64,000 bases of DNA from Clostridia bacterium (GTDB lineage: Bacteria; Bacillota; Clostridia; Lachnospirales; Lachnospiraceae): assembly GCA_003249225.1 (NCBI GenBank), contig QKJQ01000036.1, positions 186,001-250,000 of the forward strand, in the 5' to 3' direction. Under the pieces are notes generated by a model. That model was not told the origin of the DNA. It did not search any database and was given only the letters and a program-made list of their open reading frames with translations. The position numbers and the translations under genes were made by a program. Every line of letters begins with the position of its first letter. The stretch's first letter is position 1. Below, one piece after another: positions 29,898-39,220 of this stretch.

Positions 29898-31094
29898 TCA
29901 ATTGCTACTTTTTTCTTGATGTGTTTGTATTCGTTTTGTGATGCTATCTTGCAAAATCATCTTTTTGCGAAGAAAACGCTCTAGTCTGAAGTCAATAAAT
30001 GTTTTGTTCATTACGGTAAGCAGTGTCGTTACCGCCTTGAGACAAAAGTCCTTTGACTCCTTATCGATGCCTTTTGCGGCTTCGAACATGGCGAGAGCAT
30101 TCTGTCTGGGATTTGACAGCAAAAGCTCGATCAGAGTTGTGGCTTCTGAAGAAGACAATACATGAAACAGGGTATTCACGAAAAGTTCACGCTGTACCTC
30201 ACTCATGGAATCAACCCACTGGTTCAATGCATTGTCCATCAGCAGGGCTGAATTGCGGATCGAGGAAATGGTTCGAAAGGCTCCGTGTTCCACGATCCAG
30301 GAAAACGGATCATGCTGAAGTATTCCAAGCTGTCTGCTTTCTACAACAATTCCGGCTTCCTGATGTTCCAGTATCATACCGACAATGGATGACTGAGGGA
30401 CATACTTGTATATACGGTCTTTAACAGCCAAATAGCCGAGGGATTCAAATACGTCACCTGCGAACCCTGGTCCGTCATGGCTGTATACGGCTGTAATTCT
30501 TTCCTGAATAAGTGATTCACAGGATATTGCTGAGTATACGGCGAGATTTCCTCCTTTTGAATGACCGCCAATGAGCAGTGGACCGGTAAAAGCGCCTGCA
30601 ACAAAATTCAGATAATGAAGGGCATCGATCTGAGCGGGTACGGGGGAGATAAAAGCCATATTAAAATCTTCTTTCCAACCGACCAAGGTGGCATCGGTTC
30701 CTCGGAAGGTAACATGAGTGAATTGATCTTCGAGCCAGAAAGTTATGGCAGAGAACTGCTTTTCACTTACTATGTCAATCTCGCTGATATAATGAAAAAG
30801 CCTTACATCACCATAACGTCTGCTTTTCGCTGCGGCAGTCAGAAGCTGCTGATTCAGCTTTCGCTGCAGCAGATCCTGATACAAAAAATCTTTTTTACTA
30901 AATTCCAAGAGATCGTGAAGCTTTCTACAGCATGACTTATCGAAAGCGTCCTGATTGTTCGTATCGGAGGGGAAGATGGTGTCATAATGAAGATAAGACA
31001 GCTGAGAAAGCAGTAAACTGTCAACTTCATTAAATTCGCATTCTTCAAAGCTCCGGTCACCAAAATCCAAAACATAAGATATAATATTTTTCAT
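29898..31094 (-). CDS. Mbeg1-like (DUF2974) alpha/beta-hydrolase protein
   Basis: 398 residues. N-terminal ISYVLDFGDRSFEECEFNEVDSL is the family start. The alpha/beta-hydrolase core has the nucleophile elbow GGHSKGGNLAVY (Ser about 178) preceded by TFRGTDATLVGWKEDFNM, a lipase-like arrangement with GTD as oxyanion region. No signal peptide or membrane span. Lipase or esterase activity is likely but substrate unknown. It is 122 bases upstream of the lipoprotein gene, same strand. Confidence 0.82.
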   Translation of the reverse strand: MKNIISYVLDFGDRSFEECEFNEVDSLLLSQLSYLHYDTIFPSDTNNQDAFDKSCCRKLHDLLEFSKKDFLYQDLLQRKLNQQLLTAAAKSRRYGDVRLFHYISEIDIVSEKQFSAITFWLEDQFTHVTFRGTDATLVGWKEDFNMAFISPVPAQIDALHYLNFVAGAFTGPLLIGGHSKGGNLAVYSAISCESLIQERITAVYSHDGPGFAGDVFESLGYLAVKDRIYKYVPQSSIVGMILEHQEAGIVVESRQLGILQHDPFSWIVEHGAFRTISSIRNSALLMDNALNQWVDSMSEVQRELFVNTLFHVLSSSEATTLIELLLSNPRQNALAMFEAAKGIDKESKDFCLKAVTTLLTVMNKTFIDFRLERFLRKKMILQDSITKRIQTHQEKSSN

Positions 31095-31166
31095 GAGTAC
31101 TACCTCCGGAACAAATGGATTGACAATTATAAACTAAGCATAGCACATAGTAAAAGAACAAACAAT

Positions 31167-32063
31167 TTATGTATGAAATAAAAGCCTTTTTGAATATGCA
31201 TTCCGGTATTCGGTCGGTGTCATATCGTTGATTTTCCTATATGCTTTTGCGAAGGTATGACTGTCTGAAAAGCCAAGGGAAAGAGCAATATCACCGATTT
31301 TCTGATTGGTATCACGGAGAAGAAAGTTCGCTGCCTCCATCTTACTGATCAGTATCTGCTGTTTTAAAGTAGTACCTGAGAGTATAGAAAATAAATGTGT
31401 CAGATATTTTTCATTATAACCAAAATGTGCGGCAATATCAGACACTTTTATGGCAGAAGTAAGATTCATGGCAACAAAATCAAGAATGTCGTGGTAAAGC
31501 TGCTTTTTTGAGTAACTGGTATCCAGCTGGAGCATAGGAAGCTGAACGACCTGATGATGGATCTCGCAGAGGATACTGGTCGACAGATAATCAATGGATA
31601 CCGGATCGTAACCGGAGCGAACGCAATCCTGCAGCTGCTTCATAAGTACCACAGCTTTCTCAGGGTGGGCTAGATGACCGCTGACTGGGAGAAGGAGTGT
31701 ATTGGATGGTTTGCTGGTGCCGGATTGGAGGCTGGTTTGCTGCTCTTTTGAATCATTTGATACAACAGCGCTGAATGAGCAGGAGAAATGAAGCCAGTAA
31801 AAACTGCAATAGGATGCCTGATGACCAAAGCGTCGGTTGTTCGGAGCGGGAACAGGCGGCAGCAATAGAAAGTCTCCTCTGGATACGGTATAAGGAATGT
31901 TCTGATAGGTAAGGTAAAGCGTCCCGTCGGTCACAAGAATGAGTTCAAAGTCATTCAGCGGAAAGTCCTCATGCAACCATGAGGAAGACGGAGCCTGAAA
32001 GGTTCCGGTCAGATGGTAGGAAACAGGTTGATCGATCTGTAGTCTGTGGTACAGGACACACAC
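31167..32063 (-). CDS. AraC family transcriptional regulator, next to GH127 gene
   Basis: About 298 residues. N-terminal cupin-like domain with FELILVTDGTLYLTYQ and VSRGDFLLLPP; C-terminal helix-turn-helix pair at about 195-290: IKVSDIAAHFGYNEKYLTHLF and IGDIALSLGFSDSHTFAKAYRK, ending MTPTEYRNA. The start is uncertain: GTG 32063 sits directly against the AAGGAGG, and the better-spaced codon 32054 is CTG. It is divergent from the GH127 gene with a 174-base spacer and is probably its activator. Confidence 0.86.
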   Translation of the reverse strand: MCVLYHRLQIDQPVSYHLTGTFQAPSSSWLHEDFPLNDFELILVTDGTLYLTYQNIPYTVSRGDFLLLPPVPAPNNRRFGHQASYCSFYWLHFSCSFSAVVSNDSKEQQTSLQSGTSKPSNTLLLPVSGHLAHPEKAVVLMKQLQDCVRSGYDPVSIDYLSTSILCEIHHQVVQLPMLQLDTSYSKKQLYHDILDFVAMNLTSAIKVSDIAAHFGYNEKYLTHLFSILSGTTLKQQILISKMEAANFLLRDTNQKIGDIALSLGFSDSHTFAKAYRKINDMTPTEYRNAYSKRLLFHT

Positions 32064-32171
32064 CTCCTTAAGGCAAACGAATTGATACTTATCATAGCAT
32101 AAAAAATGCAGTACAGCAAGAAATCAAATAATATGAGCAAACCTTTTGACACAAAGAATAACCTTGTGATA

Positions 32172-32200
32172 TTTACAAAACAGGTCTTGCTTGTTATAGT
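32172..32200 (+). promoter_or_regulatory. Promoter of the GH127 gene
   Basis: TTTACA, 17-base spacer, TATAGT, with the start codon 37 bases further on and AGGAGG at 32225-32230. Confidence 0.5.
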
Positions 32201-32237
32201 GGGAATTAATGATTTATGAATTTTAGGAGGTCAATTT

Positions 32238-34211
32238 ATGGGACAGTTTACGAAGAATATGGCAGCAGATGAAGTGCCGCTTTGCAGTGTCAGTATATCC
32301 GATCCGTTCTGGGACAGACAGATCGAGCTGGTTCAGTCTGTTGTGATACCCTATCAGTGGGAAGTATTGAATGACAGAGTACCGGAAGCAGAACCAAGTC
32401 ATGCGATTATGAATTTAAAGATAGCGGCAGGGATTGAAAAAGGTGATTTTAACGGATTTTTCTTTCAGGATACCGATCTTTATAAATGGCTGGAAGCAGT
32501 TGCCTACAGTCTGACGATCAAAGAAGATAAAGAGCTTGAAAAACTTGCGGATGATGCCATTGAATTAATTGGAAAAGCGCAATGCGAGGATGGATATCTG
32601 AATACTTTCGTTCAGATCAGAGAGCCGGAAAAGAGGTTCACAAATCTGGAAGAGTGCCATGAGTTATATACCGCCGGCCATATGATCGAAGCAGGTGTTG
32701 CATATTATCAGGCGACAGGGAAGAAAGCATTTCTTGATATTGTAAGCCGGTTCGCGGATTACATTGACAGCCGTTTTGGTGTTGAAGAAGGCAAAATCCA
32801 CGGATACGACGGACATCAGGAAGTAGAACTGGCATTGGTTCGTCTGTACAAAGCGACAGGAGAAGAGCGCTATCGAAAACTGGCAAAGTATTTTCTTGAT
32901 GCAAGAGGGACCGAACCCTTTTATCTGGATGAGGAATGGGAAAAACGCGGAAAGATCTCCTACTGGACACAGAAAGAAATCTCCGCTCCCAAAGGACGTG
33001 CTGCTTACTTTCAGGCACATAAACCGGTCAGAGAACAGACCGAAGCCGTAGGGCATGCTGTCCGTCAGGTCTACATGCTGACGGGTATGGCAGACATTGC
33101 TTCTCTGTACGGAGAAGAAGCAATGAAGAATGCATGCGTTACGTTATGGAACAACATTGTGAAGAAACAGATGTACATCACCGGAGGGATCGGTTCGACT
33201 GGTGCCGGTGAAGCATTTACTTATGATTATGACCTGCCGAATGATACGATCTATTCAGAGACCTGTGCATCCATTGGATTGATTTTCTTTGCACAGCGTA
33301 TGTTGCTGATGGAAAACAACAGGTGTTACTCAGATGTAATAGAGAAGGCATTGTTCAATGTCATTATGAGTTCTATGGCAAAGGACGGAAAGCATTACTT
33401 TTATGTAAACCCTCTCGAAGTCGAGCCAAAAGCGAGCCGCAAGAGTCCAATCAAGGGACATGTGAAACCGGTCCGCCAGAAGTGGTTTGGCTGTGCATGC
33501 TGCCCTCCGAATCTGGCGAGACTGCTGACTTCACTTCGCGGGTACATTTACACAGCGAGTGAGGATACCCTTTATATTCATCAGTATATTGGAAGTGAGG
33601 TTACTGCGAAACTGAACAGCAAAGAAGTGAAAGCTTCCATTACATCGGAGTATCCATGGGATGAGACGGTCACGATCCGTTTGCATTCAATAGAAGCAGA
33701 GAACTATAAGGTTGCAGTTAGGATTCCCGGATGGTGCCGGAAAGCAGAACTGACCGTTGATGGGGAAGCAATCGATCTGTCTTCGTGCATGGAAAATGGA
33801 TATGCAGTGCTTTCAAGGAGATGGTCAAAAGAAGCAGTTCTGATACTGACACTTTCCATGCCGGTCGAGGAAATGCAGGCGAATCCGAACGTTCGCAACG
33901 ACCTTGGCAAGGTAGCAATTCAGAGAGGGCCTCTGGTCTATTGTCTGGAAGAGGTGGACAATGGAGCCAATCTTCCTGCAATATCACTTGCAAAAGACCC
34001 GGATTTTACAGTAAAAAAGGAAGAAATTCTGGATGGTATCCTGTCAATATCGGCAAAAGGAGTAAGAGAAGAGGAAGCTGGCTGGGAAGATGCTCTTTAC
34101 CTGCCTTACAGCAGAAAAACAAAGGATGTAACACTGAAAGCAGTGCCGTACTATAGCTGGGGAAACCGCGGAGAAGGCGAAATGCTTGTCTGGATCAGAA
34201 AAGAGATCTAG
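32238..34211 (+). CDS. Beta-L-arabinofuranosidase, GH127
   Basis: 657 residues, close to Bifidobacterium HypBA1. No signal peptide. The cysteine-glycosidase active site is recognisable: Glu341 and Cys343 in YSETCASIG, and the Zn-binding/nucleophile cluster Cys419, Cys421, Cys422 in WFGCACCPPNLARL. (alpha/alpha)6 barrel up to about 440, then two beta domains. It frees L-arabinose from beta-1,2-linked arabinofuranosides such as those on hydroxyproline-rich glycoproteins. Strong RBS TTAGGAGGTC. The AraC regulator is divergent. Confidence 0.95.
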   Translation: MGQFTKNMAADEVPLCSVSISDPFWDRQIELVQSVVIPYQWEVLNDRVPEAEPSHAIMNLKIAAGIEKGDFNGFFFQDTDLYKWLEAVAYSLTIKEDKELEKLADDAIELIGKAQCEDGYLNTFVQIREPEKRFTNLEECHELYTAGHMIEAGVAYYQATGKKAFLDIVSRFADYIDSRFGVEEGKIHGYDGHQEVELALVRLYKATGEERYRKLAKYFLDARGTEPFYLDEEWEKRGKISYWTQKEISAPKGRAAYFQAHKPVREQTEAVGHAVRQVYMLTGMADIASLYGEEAMKNACVTLWNNIVKKQMYITGGIGSTGAGEAFTYDYDLPNDTIYSETCASIGLIFFAQRMLLMENNRCYSDVIEKALFNVIMSSMAKDGKHYFYVNPLEVEPKASRKSPIKGHVKPVRQKWFGCACCPPNLARLLTSLRGYIYTASEDTLYIHQYIGSEVTAKLNSKEVKASITSEYPWDETVTIRLHSIEAENYKVAVRIPGWCRKAELTVDGEAIDLSSCMENGYAVLSRRWSKEAVLILTLSMPVEEMQANPNVRNDLGKVAIQRGPLVYCLEEVDNGANLPAISLAKDPDFTVKKEEILDGILSISAKGVREEEAGWEDALYLPYSRKTKDVTLKAVPYYSWGNRGEGEMLVWIRKEI

Positions 34212-34243
34212 AACCTTACCGTGATAAGAATGGTACAAAGAGA

Positions 34244-34271
34244 TTGACGAATCATGGAAACATGGTACAAT
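34244..34271 (+). promoter_or_regulatory. Promoter of the response regulator/sensor kinase pair
   Basis: TTGACG, 16-base spacer, TACAAT; first gene begins 36 bases downstream. Confidence 0.5.
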
Positions 34272-34306
34272 CAGAGACATGAAAAAGGTCTGGGAGGAAC
34301 ATATTC

Positions 34307-34978
34307 ATGTATCGGATTTTAATTGTGGAAGATGATGCTGTCATTGCAAAAGAGATAAAAAGACACTTGAATCAGTGGGGATACGAAGCAGAAACCGTTA
34401 CTGATTTTGAACATGTTCTGGATGAAGTCAGGCGCATGGAACCGCAGCTGATACTTATGGACATTAGTCTGCCCTTTTATAATGGGTATTACTGGTGCAG
34501 TGAGGTCAGAAAGCGTTCCAATGTGCCTGTCATTTTTTTATCTTCTGCTTCAGACAACGTCAATATAGTGATGGCTGTAAACATGGGCGGGGATGATTTT
34601 ATTGGTAAGCCTTTTGATCTGCAGGTATTAACTGCTAAAATTCAAGCGGTACTACGAAGAGCATATGCACTGACAGGATCGATGACCGTGCTCGAGCACA
34701 ATGGACTTCGCCTGAATCTGAATGACACCAGCATCTCCTTTGGCGAGGAAAAGTCGGAACTTACAAAGAATGAATATAAGATTCTGCAGATACTTTTAGA
34801 ACAACATGGTACTATCGTTACGAGGGAAAGCATTATGGAACGTCTCTGGGAAAGTGACAGCTTTGTTGATGACAACACGCTGACCGTTAATATGACCAGA
34901 CTGCGCAAACATCTGGAAGAGATCGGTGTGCAGGATTTTATAACAACGAAGAAAGGAATCGGTTATGGGATTTTATAG
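34307..34978 (+). CDS. OmpR-family response regulator, BceR-like
   Basis: 223 residues. Receiver domain (1-115) with acidic pocket VEDD, phospho-acceptor Asp52 in ILMDISLP, and Lys in GKPFDL. Winged helix (about 130-223) with ELTKNEYKILQILLEQHG and SFVDDNTLTVNMTRLRKHLE. The latter is typical of BceR/GraR-type regulators that control peptide-antibiotic ABC transporters. It overlaps the kinase gene by 14 bases. Confidence 0.92.
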   Translation: MYRILIVEDDAVIAKEIKRHLNQWGYEAETVTDFEHVLDEVRRMEPQLILMDISLPFYNGYYWCSEVRKRSNVPVIFLSSASDNVNIVMAVNMGGDDFIGKPFDLQVLTAKIQAVLRRAYALTGSMTVLEHNGLRLNLNDTSISFGEEKSELTKNEYKILQILLEQHGTIVTRESIMERLWESDSFVDDNTLTVNMTRLRKHLEEIGVQDFITTKKGIGYGIL

Positions 34979-35951
34979 ACTCCTGTTATCTTATATAAGA
35001 AGGCATGCGAAGCTTCTGATCCTGTTCCCTTCCATGCTGCTGATCTTTCTTATTGTATTTTCGCTGTATTCGCTGGAACTTGAAGCAGTGTGGTATGCGG
35101 TATGCCTTTCTTTTTTGCTGATCCTGGCACTGACTGCCTATGACTTGTATCGATATGCGAAAAGACATAAAAATCTGCAGCAATTGAAGACCTCAATTAC
35201 AATAGGAACAACAGAGCTGCCACTGCCGCGTGATCTGCTCGAACAGGATTACCAGGAGCTGATTGCATTAATCCATACGAATAAAAATGAGCTGGTCTTA
35301 GAAGCGGACAAGAAGCAGACAGAGCTTATGGAGTATATGACGATCTGGGCACATCAGATCAAAACACCGATTGCTGCCATGAACCTTCTGCTTCAGACAG
35401 AGCGGAACGAAGAACTGATGTCGGAGCTATTCAAGATCGAACAATATGTGGAGATGATCCTGCAGTATGTCCGGATGGATCTGCTGACCGGGGATCTGAT
35501 GCTGCAGAGCTTTGATCTGTTTGCTATCGTTAAGCAGGCACTCCGAAAATATGCAAAGATCTTTATCGGAAAGAAGATCCAGCTGATACTGGATGAAGAT
35601 GCCGTTACTGTACTTTCCGATGAAAAATGGCTGTGTTTTGTACTTGAGCAGCTGTTATCCAATGCGCTCAAATACACAATGGAAGGAAGCATACACATCT
35701 ACATGGATCGCACAAAATCCAAAACTCTTGTCATAGAAGATACCGGAATCGGAATCCAGGCAGAAGATCTGCCCCGGATCTTTGAGAAAGGATTCACCGG
35801 TTTTAATGGCCGTCTTGATAAGAAATCAACCGGAATCGGTCTTTACCTCTGTCATACGATCCTTTGTAAACTCTCTCATGGAATCGAGATAACCTCAGAA
35901 CCCGGAATTGGAACAAAGGTAATGCTTGATTTCTATAGGGAAGAGAATTAA
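34965..35951 (+). CDS. Intramembrane-sensing histidine kinase, BceS-like
   Basis: 328 residues. Two membrane helices within the first 65 residues with almost no loop between them: the intramembrane-sensing layout. HisKA motif WAHQIKTPIAAM with His130; N-box QLLSNALKYT; G1 IEDTGIGI; F-box FEKGFTG; G2 STGIGLYL. All catalytic boxes are intact, unlike in the two large hybrid kinases of this window. In this family the kinase senses peptide flux through the partner ABC transporter, here encoded 2.5 kb away beyond a chemoreceptor gene. Confidence 0.93.
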   Translation: MGFYRLLLSYIRRHAKLLILFPSMLLIFLIVFSLYSLELEAVWYAVCLSFLLILALTAYDLYRYAKRHKNLQQLKTSITIGTTELPLPRDLLEQDYQELIALIHTNKNELVLEADKKQTELMEYMTIWAHQIKTPIAAMNLLLQTERNEELMSELFKIEQYVEMILQYVRMDLLTGDLMLQSFDLFAIVKQALRKYAKIFIGKKIQLILDEDAVTVLSDEKWLCFVLEQLLSNALKYTMEGSIHIYMDRTKSKTLVIEDTGIGIQAEDLPRIFEKGFTGFNGRLDKKSTGIGLYLCHTILCKLSHGIEITSEPGIGTKVMLDFYREEN

Positions 35952-35953
35952 GT

Positions 35954-35993
35954 AAAAAAGCTGTGAGATATGGAACGATCTCACAGCTTTTTC
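35954..35993 (+). terminator. Terminator of the two-component operon
   Basis: AAAAAGCTGTGAGAT pairs with ATCTCACAGCTTTTT around ATGGAACG. The minus strand side can also serve the convergent chemoreceptor gene. Confidence 0.85.
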
Positions 35994-35995
35994 TT

Positions 35996-36016
35996 GTACG
36001 CTCAGTATGAGCGTAC
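35996..36016. repeat. Perfect short palindrome after the terminator
   Basis: Arms GTACGCTCA and TGAGCGTAC with a 3-base loop, followed by TTTT on the plus strand; possibly a second terminator. Confidence 0.6.
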
Positions 36017-36080
36017 TTTTCTAAGGAGTTTTTTACATCATCTTTATTTTATAAAGGGAGCAGGTTCCTGATACTTTTTC

Positions 36081-38063
36081 TTATACATGGAAGGAAGAAA
36101 CGGCATCCATAAGGGATTTTGCTTCTGTAACGAGTGTCGTTACCTGATCACTGATGTGTGTAATGGAGGAGCTCTGTTCTGCAGTTGCACTTGCGACTTC
36201 TTCCGTGGCAGCAGCATTTTCTTCTGTTACGGCAGCAACGGCTTCAATTGCATTGGATACTTTATCCGACTGACTCTGGAGACGAAGAGTTTCTTCATTG
36301 ATCAGTACAGTTTGATCTACGATTCTCTTTACCGCCTGCTGAATGCTTTCGTATAGATTCTTTGTTTCAAGAAGAGATGCTTCCTGCGCCTCCACGATTT
36401 TTTGTACGGCACCGACATCTTCAACGCTTTGCAAGGTCTTTTCCTGAATGTCGCGAAGAAGGTTCTCAATGTCACTGCTGGATGTTGCAGACTGTTCAGC
36501 CAGTGTCCGGACTTCTTCTGCTACAACAGCAAAGCCACGTCCGTGTTCTCCGGCTCGTGCAGCTTCAATGGCAGCATTCAGGGCAAGAAGGTTGGTCTGA
36601 TCTGCAATCTCACCGATTACATTAACGATCTTCTGGATTTCAAAAGACTTTTCTTCCAATAAGGAAATGGCATGTCCGACTTTTTGCGTGGATTCCTGAT
36701 TCTGCTTCATTAATAGAGCCTGTTTTTCAACGACAGAGACTCCATCAGATACCGATTTGCTGACATTCTGTATCATTTCATGAGAAGTCTTGCTGGAGGT
36801 TGTGATCTGCCGGATTGCAGAAGACATCTCACTGACCTGTCCGGATCCTGTCGATGCTGACTCTGCCTGATTTTGTGCACCAAGCGCAAGTTCATTGATC
36901 GTCTTTGCGATTTCATCCGAAATGAATTTTGTATTATTGGCCAGTCCGTGAATTTCATTTGAAGTAGTCGTTACGGAATCCGCGGCACTGCCGATATCAC
37001 CGACAAGTTTTGCAATGTTTGAAATCATAATCTGGAAAGCAACGCCCAGTTCTTTGATTTCATTCGCTCCAAAAGGTTTGATCTCAATACGAAGATCACC
37101 ATCTGCAGCCTTTTTGGCACTTTGTGTAAGAAGCTTAATCGGTTTTGCAATCTTATTCGCTGCAAAAAAACCGGTTGCAATAACAATAACAAAGATAAAA
37201 AGAATCGTAAATAAGAAGGACAAACGATTACTGGACAGCTCACTATAAGCCTCTTTTTTATCAATCGTAAAGGCTACGACCCAGCCGGTTGTTGGAATTT
37301 GTCTGAAAACTGTTATTTTGTCAATACCATTCAGCTTGTACTCCACGAGTCCGCTTTGTTCCGTCATAATCTTTTCTGAAGCATCGTTAAGACTATCAAT
37401 ATCGTAAATGCTGGTGTTAATCAGGTCTGCATTGGGACTTGCAAGAAAAATTCCATTCCTGTCAAGGATATAGGCAGAACCAGTTTCCCCGATCGATTTG
37501 GCTGATACCCGTTGTGTAATGGTATCAAGCAGAATATCCATGGCAACAACACCATATAAGGTACCACTGTCTGAGCGAATCGCCTGTGCGACGGAGATAG
37601 CCCATTTCTCTGTAACCAGATCCAGATAAGGATCTGTGAATATAACTGCCTCTGTTTCTTTTGCGGTTTGATACCACAGACGGGAACGTGGATCATAATC
37701 TGCTCCGGGAACCCAAAGAGAACCATCGATCATGGTGCCGTCTTCGGTTCCGACATAAAAATCAGATACAACACCCTCATTATCTTGTGTGTGAAGGATT
37801 GGATTTAGGTATTCCGGCGTTATTATATCGGAAACACCTGTCTTCATCAGTGAAGCGACAGCAGATACGGTCTGTGCTTTTCCGATCATCCACCCATTGA
37901 TATCACTTGCAAGTTCATTGGTCTCAGAAGATAAAACTGCTTCAATTTTGTTTGTTGTCTGCTTTTGAATTGAATTATCGGCAATTAATGTTACAGCGCC
38001 AGCCGATATAATACAAACACTGGATATAACAATTGTCAGTAAAGTTCTTAACTTCATTCGCAT
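36081..38063 (-). CDS. Methyl-accepting chemotaxis protein
   Basis: 660 residues from ATG 38061-38063 (GAAAGGTTGGTG upstream; TTG and GTG just upstream are in frame but fall inside this site). First span at 10-30, a dCache sensor (about 35-280, with [12 protein letters not shown] and VFTDPYLD of the ligand pocket), second span about 285-305, HAMP, then the signalling domain with the hairpin tip [20 protein letters not shown]. It is a membrane chemoreceptor; the PYLD-type dCache motif suggests an amino acid or amine ligand. It stands between the two halves of the Bce module on the opposite strand. Confidence 0.95.
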   Translation of the reverse strand: MRMKLRTLLTIVISSVCIISAGAVTLIADNSIQKQTTNKIEAVLSSETNELASDINGWMIGKAQTVSAVASLMKTGVSDIITPEYLNPILHTQDNEGVVSDFYVGTEDGTMIDGSLWVPGADYDPRSRLWYQTAKETEAVIFTDPYLDLVTEKWAISVAQAIRSDSGTLYGVVAMDILLDTITQRVSAKSIGETGSAYILDRNGIFLASPNADLINTSIYDIDSLNDASEKIMTEQSGLVEYKLNGIDKITVFRQIPTTGWVVAFTIDKKEAYSELSSNRLSFLFTILFIFVIVIATGFFAANKIAKPIKLLTQSAKKAADGDLRIEIKPFGANEIKELGVAFQIMISNIAKLVGDIGSAADSVTTTSNEIHGLANNTKFISDEIAKTINELALGAQNQAESASTGSGQVSEMSSAIRQITTSSKTSHEMIQNVSKSVSDGVSVVEKQALLMKQNQESTQKVGHAISLLEEKSFEIQKIVNVIGEIADQTNLLALNAAIEAARAGEHGRGFAVVAEEVRTLAEQSATSSSDIENLLRDIQEKTLQSVEDVGAVQKIVEAQEASLLETKNLYESIQQAVKRIVDQTVLINEETLRLQSQSDKVSNAIEAVAAVTEENAAATEEVASATAEQSSSITHISDQVTTLVTEAKSLMDAVSSFHV

Positions 38064-38159
38064 CACCAACCTTTCTCATTTAACTAGATTTGCCCCCAAA
38101 TCTGCATGCGATCCTGCTAAAAGGATCATAAAAACTGCTTATATCATAACGATATCTAG

Positions 38160-38188
38160 ATTATAGTAAGAAATATTGCAAAAGTCAA
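38160..38188 (-). promoter_or_regulatory. Promoter of the chemoreceptor gene
   Basis: Minus strand TTGACT, 17-base spacer, TATAAT; leader of about 90 bases containing a GATCC/GGATC hairpin (38110-38127). Confidence 0.7.
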
Positions 38189-38371
38189 ATAAAATATGAA
38201 AAATCTCGAATCCGTGAGTATCAATTCGCAAAAACGATATGAGCATATGCAAATTTACAAAATTAATCTTTATGTGAAGTATATGTCAAAAAAGCTTGCA
38301 AAAATGTAAGCTTTCATAAATAAATGTAAGATAAAGCAATGGCAGGAATGTGTGGAAATCAGTATACTGTG

Positions 38372-38385
38372 TATGTGATCACATA
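38372..38385. promoter_or_regulatory. Palindromic candidate operator before the BceAB-like genes
   Basis: Perfect 14-base palindrome TATGTGATCACATA, 67 bases before the ATPase start. The TGTGA/TCACA halves recall CRP-type sites; it could equally be a site for the linked response regulator. The rest of the 389-base spacer 38064-38452 shows only the promoter named above. Confidence 0.55.
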
Positions 38386-38452
38386 AGACAGGAGTTAGAG
38401 CAGAAGTGCATCTGCATGAATGAGCAGAGTAGGGAGAAAGGAATAAATTCAA

Positions 38453-39220
38453 ATGACAATATTAGAAGTAAGGAACTTAAAAAAGACATATACGACAAGG
38501 TCGGGAAGTACACAGGTCCAGGCATTGTCCAACGTAAATTTTTCGGTGGAAAGGGGAGAGTTTGTTGCTATCATGGGGGAATCCGGGTCAGGAAAGACGA
38601 CACTGCTGAACCTGTTAGCTTCCCTTGATAAACCAACCAGCGGAGAAGTATGCTTAGAAGGAATTCCACTGTCTTCCGTACCGGAGAATAAACTGGCGGT
38701 ATTTCGCAGAGATAATCTTGGTTTTGTATTTCAGGATTTTAATCTGCTTGATACTTTTTCAATACAGGACAATATCTTTTTACCGCTGGTACTTTCGGGG
38801 AAACAATATAAATCCATGCAGTTCATGCTTCAGCCGCTTGCAAAAAGTCTTCATATATCAGACATACTGAACAAATATCCCTATGAAGTGTCAGGCGGAC
38901 AAAAGCAAAGAGCGGCGGTTGCCAGAGCACTGATTACTAATCCGAAACTGATCCTTGCAGATGAACCGACCGGCTCTCTGGATTCGAAAGCGACTGGTCA
39001 GCTGCTGCAGATTTTTTCCGAGCTGCACGAACAGGGACAGACAATTGTAATGGTTACACACAGCCTTCAGGCAGCCTGCCGGGCGAGTCGCGTTCTTTAT
39101 ATTAAAGACGGTGAAGTATTCCATCAGATCTACCGCGGACAGATGAGCAAAGAGGCAATGTACCAGCGTTTATCGGATACTCTGACAGCACTTACTACAG
39201 GGGGTGGGGAAATTGCATAA
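38453..39220 (+). CDS. ABC transporter ATP-binding protein, BceA-like
   Basis: 255 residues. Walker A GESGSGKTT (about 42-50), Q-loop FVFQDFNLLD, signature VSGGQKQRAAVARAL, Walker B LILADEPTGSLD, H-loop VTHSLQA. The MacB/BceA class is confirmed by the FtsX-type permease next to it. GAGAAAGGA precedes the ATG. Together with the permease it would remove or detoxify cell-wall-active peptides and signal to the BceS-like kinase. Confidence 0.92.
   Translation: MTILEVRNLKKTYTTRSGSTQVQALSNVNFSVERGEFVAIMGESGSGKTTLLNLLASLDKPTSGEVCLEGIPLSSVPENKLAVFRRDNLGFVFQDFNLLDTFSIQDNIFLPLVLSGKQYKSMQFMLQPLAKSLHISDILNKYPYEVSGGQKQRAAVARALITNPKLILADEPTGSLDSKATGQLLQIFSELHEQGQTIVMVTHSLQAACRASRVLYIKDGEVFHQIYRGQMSKEAMYQRLSDTLTALTTGGGEIA

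Noticed and set aside
38064..38160. A c-di-GMP riboswitch in the chemoreceptor leader
   Set aside because: The 90-base leader shows one small hairpin but none of the conserved GEMM motifs.
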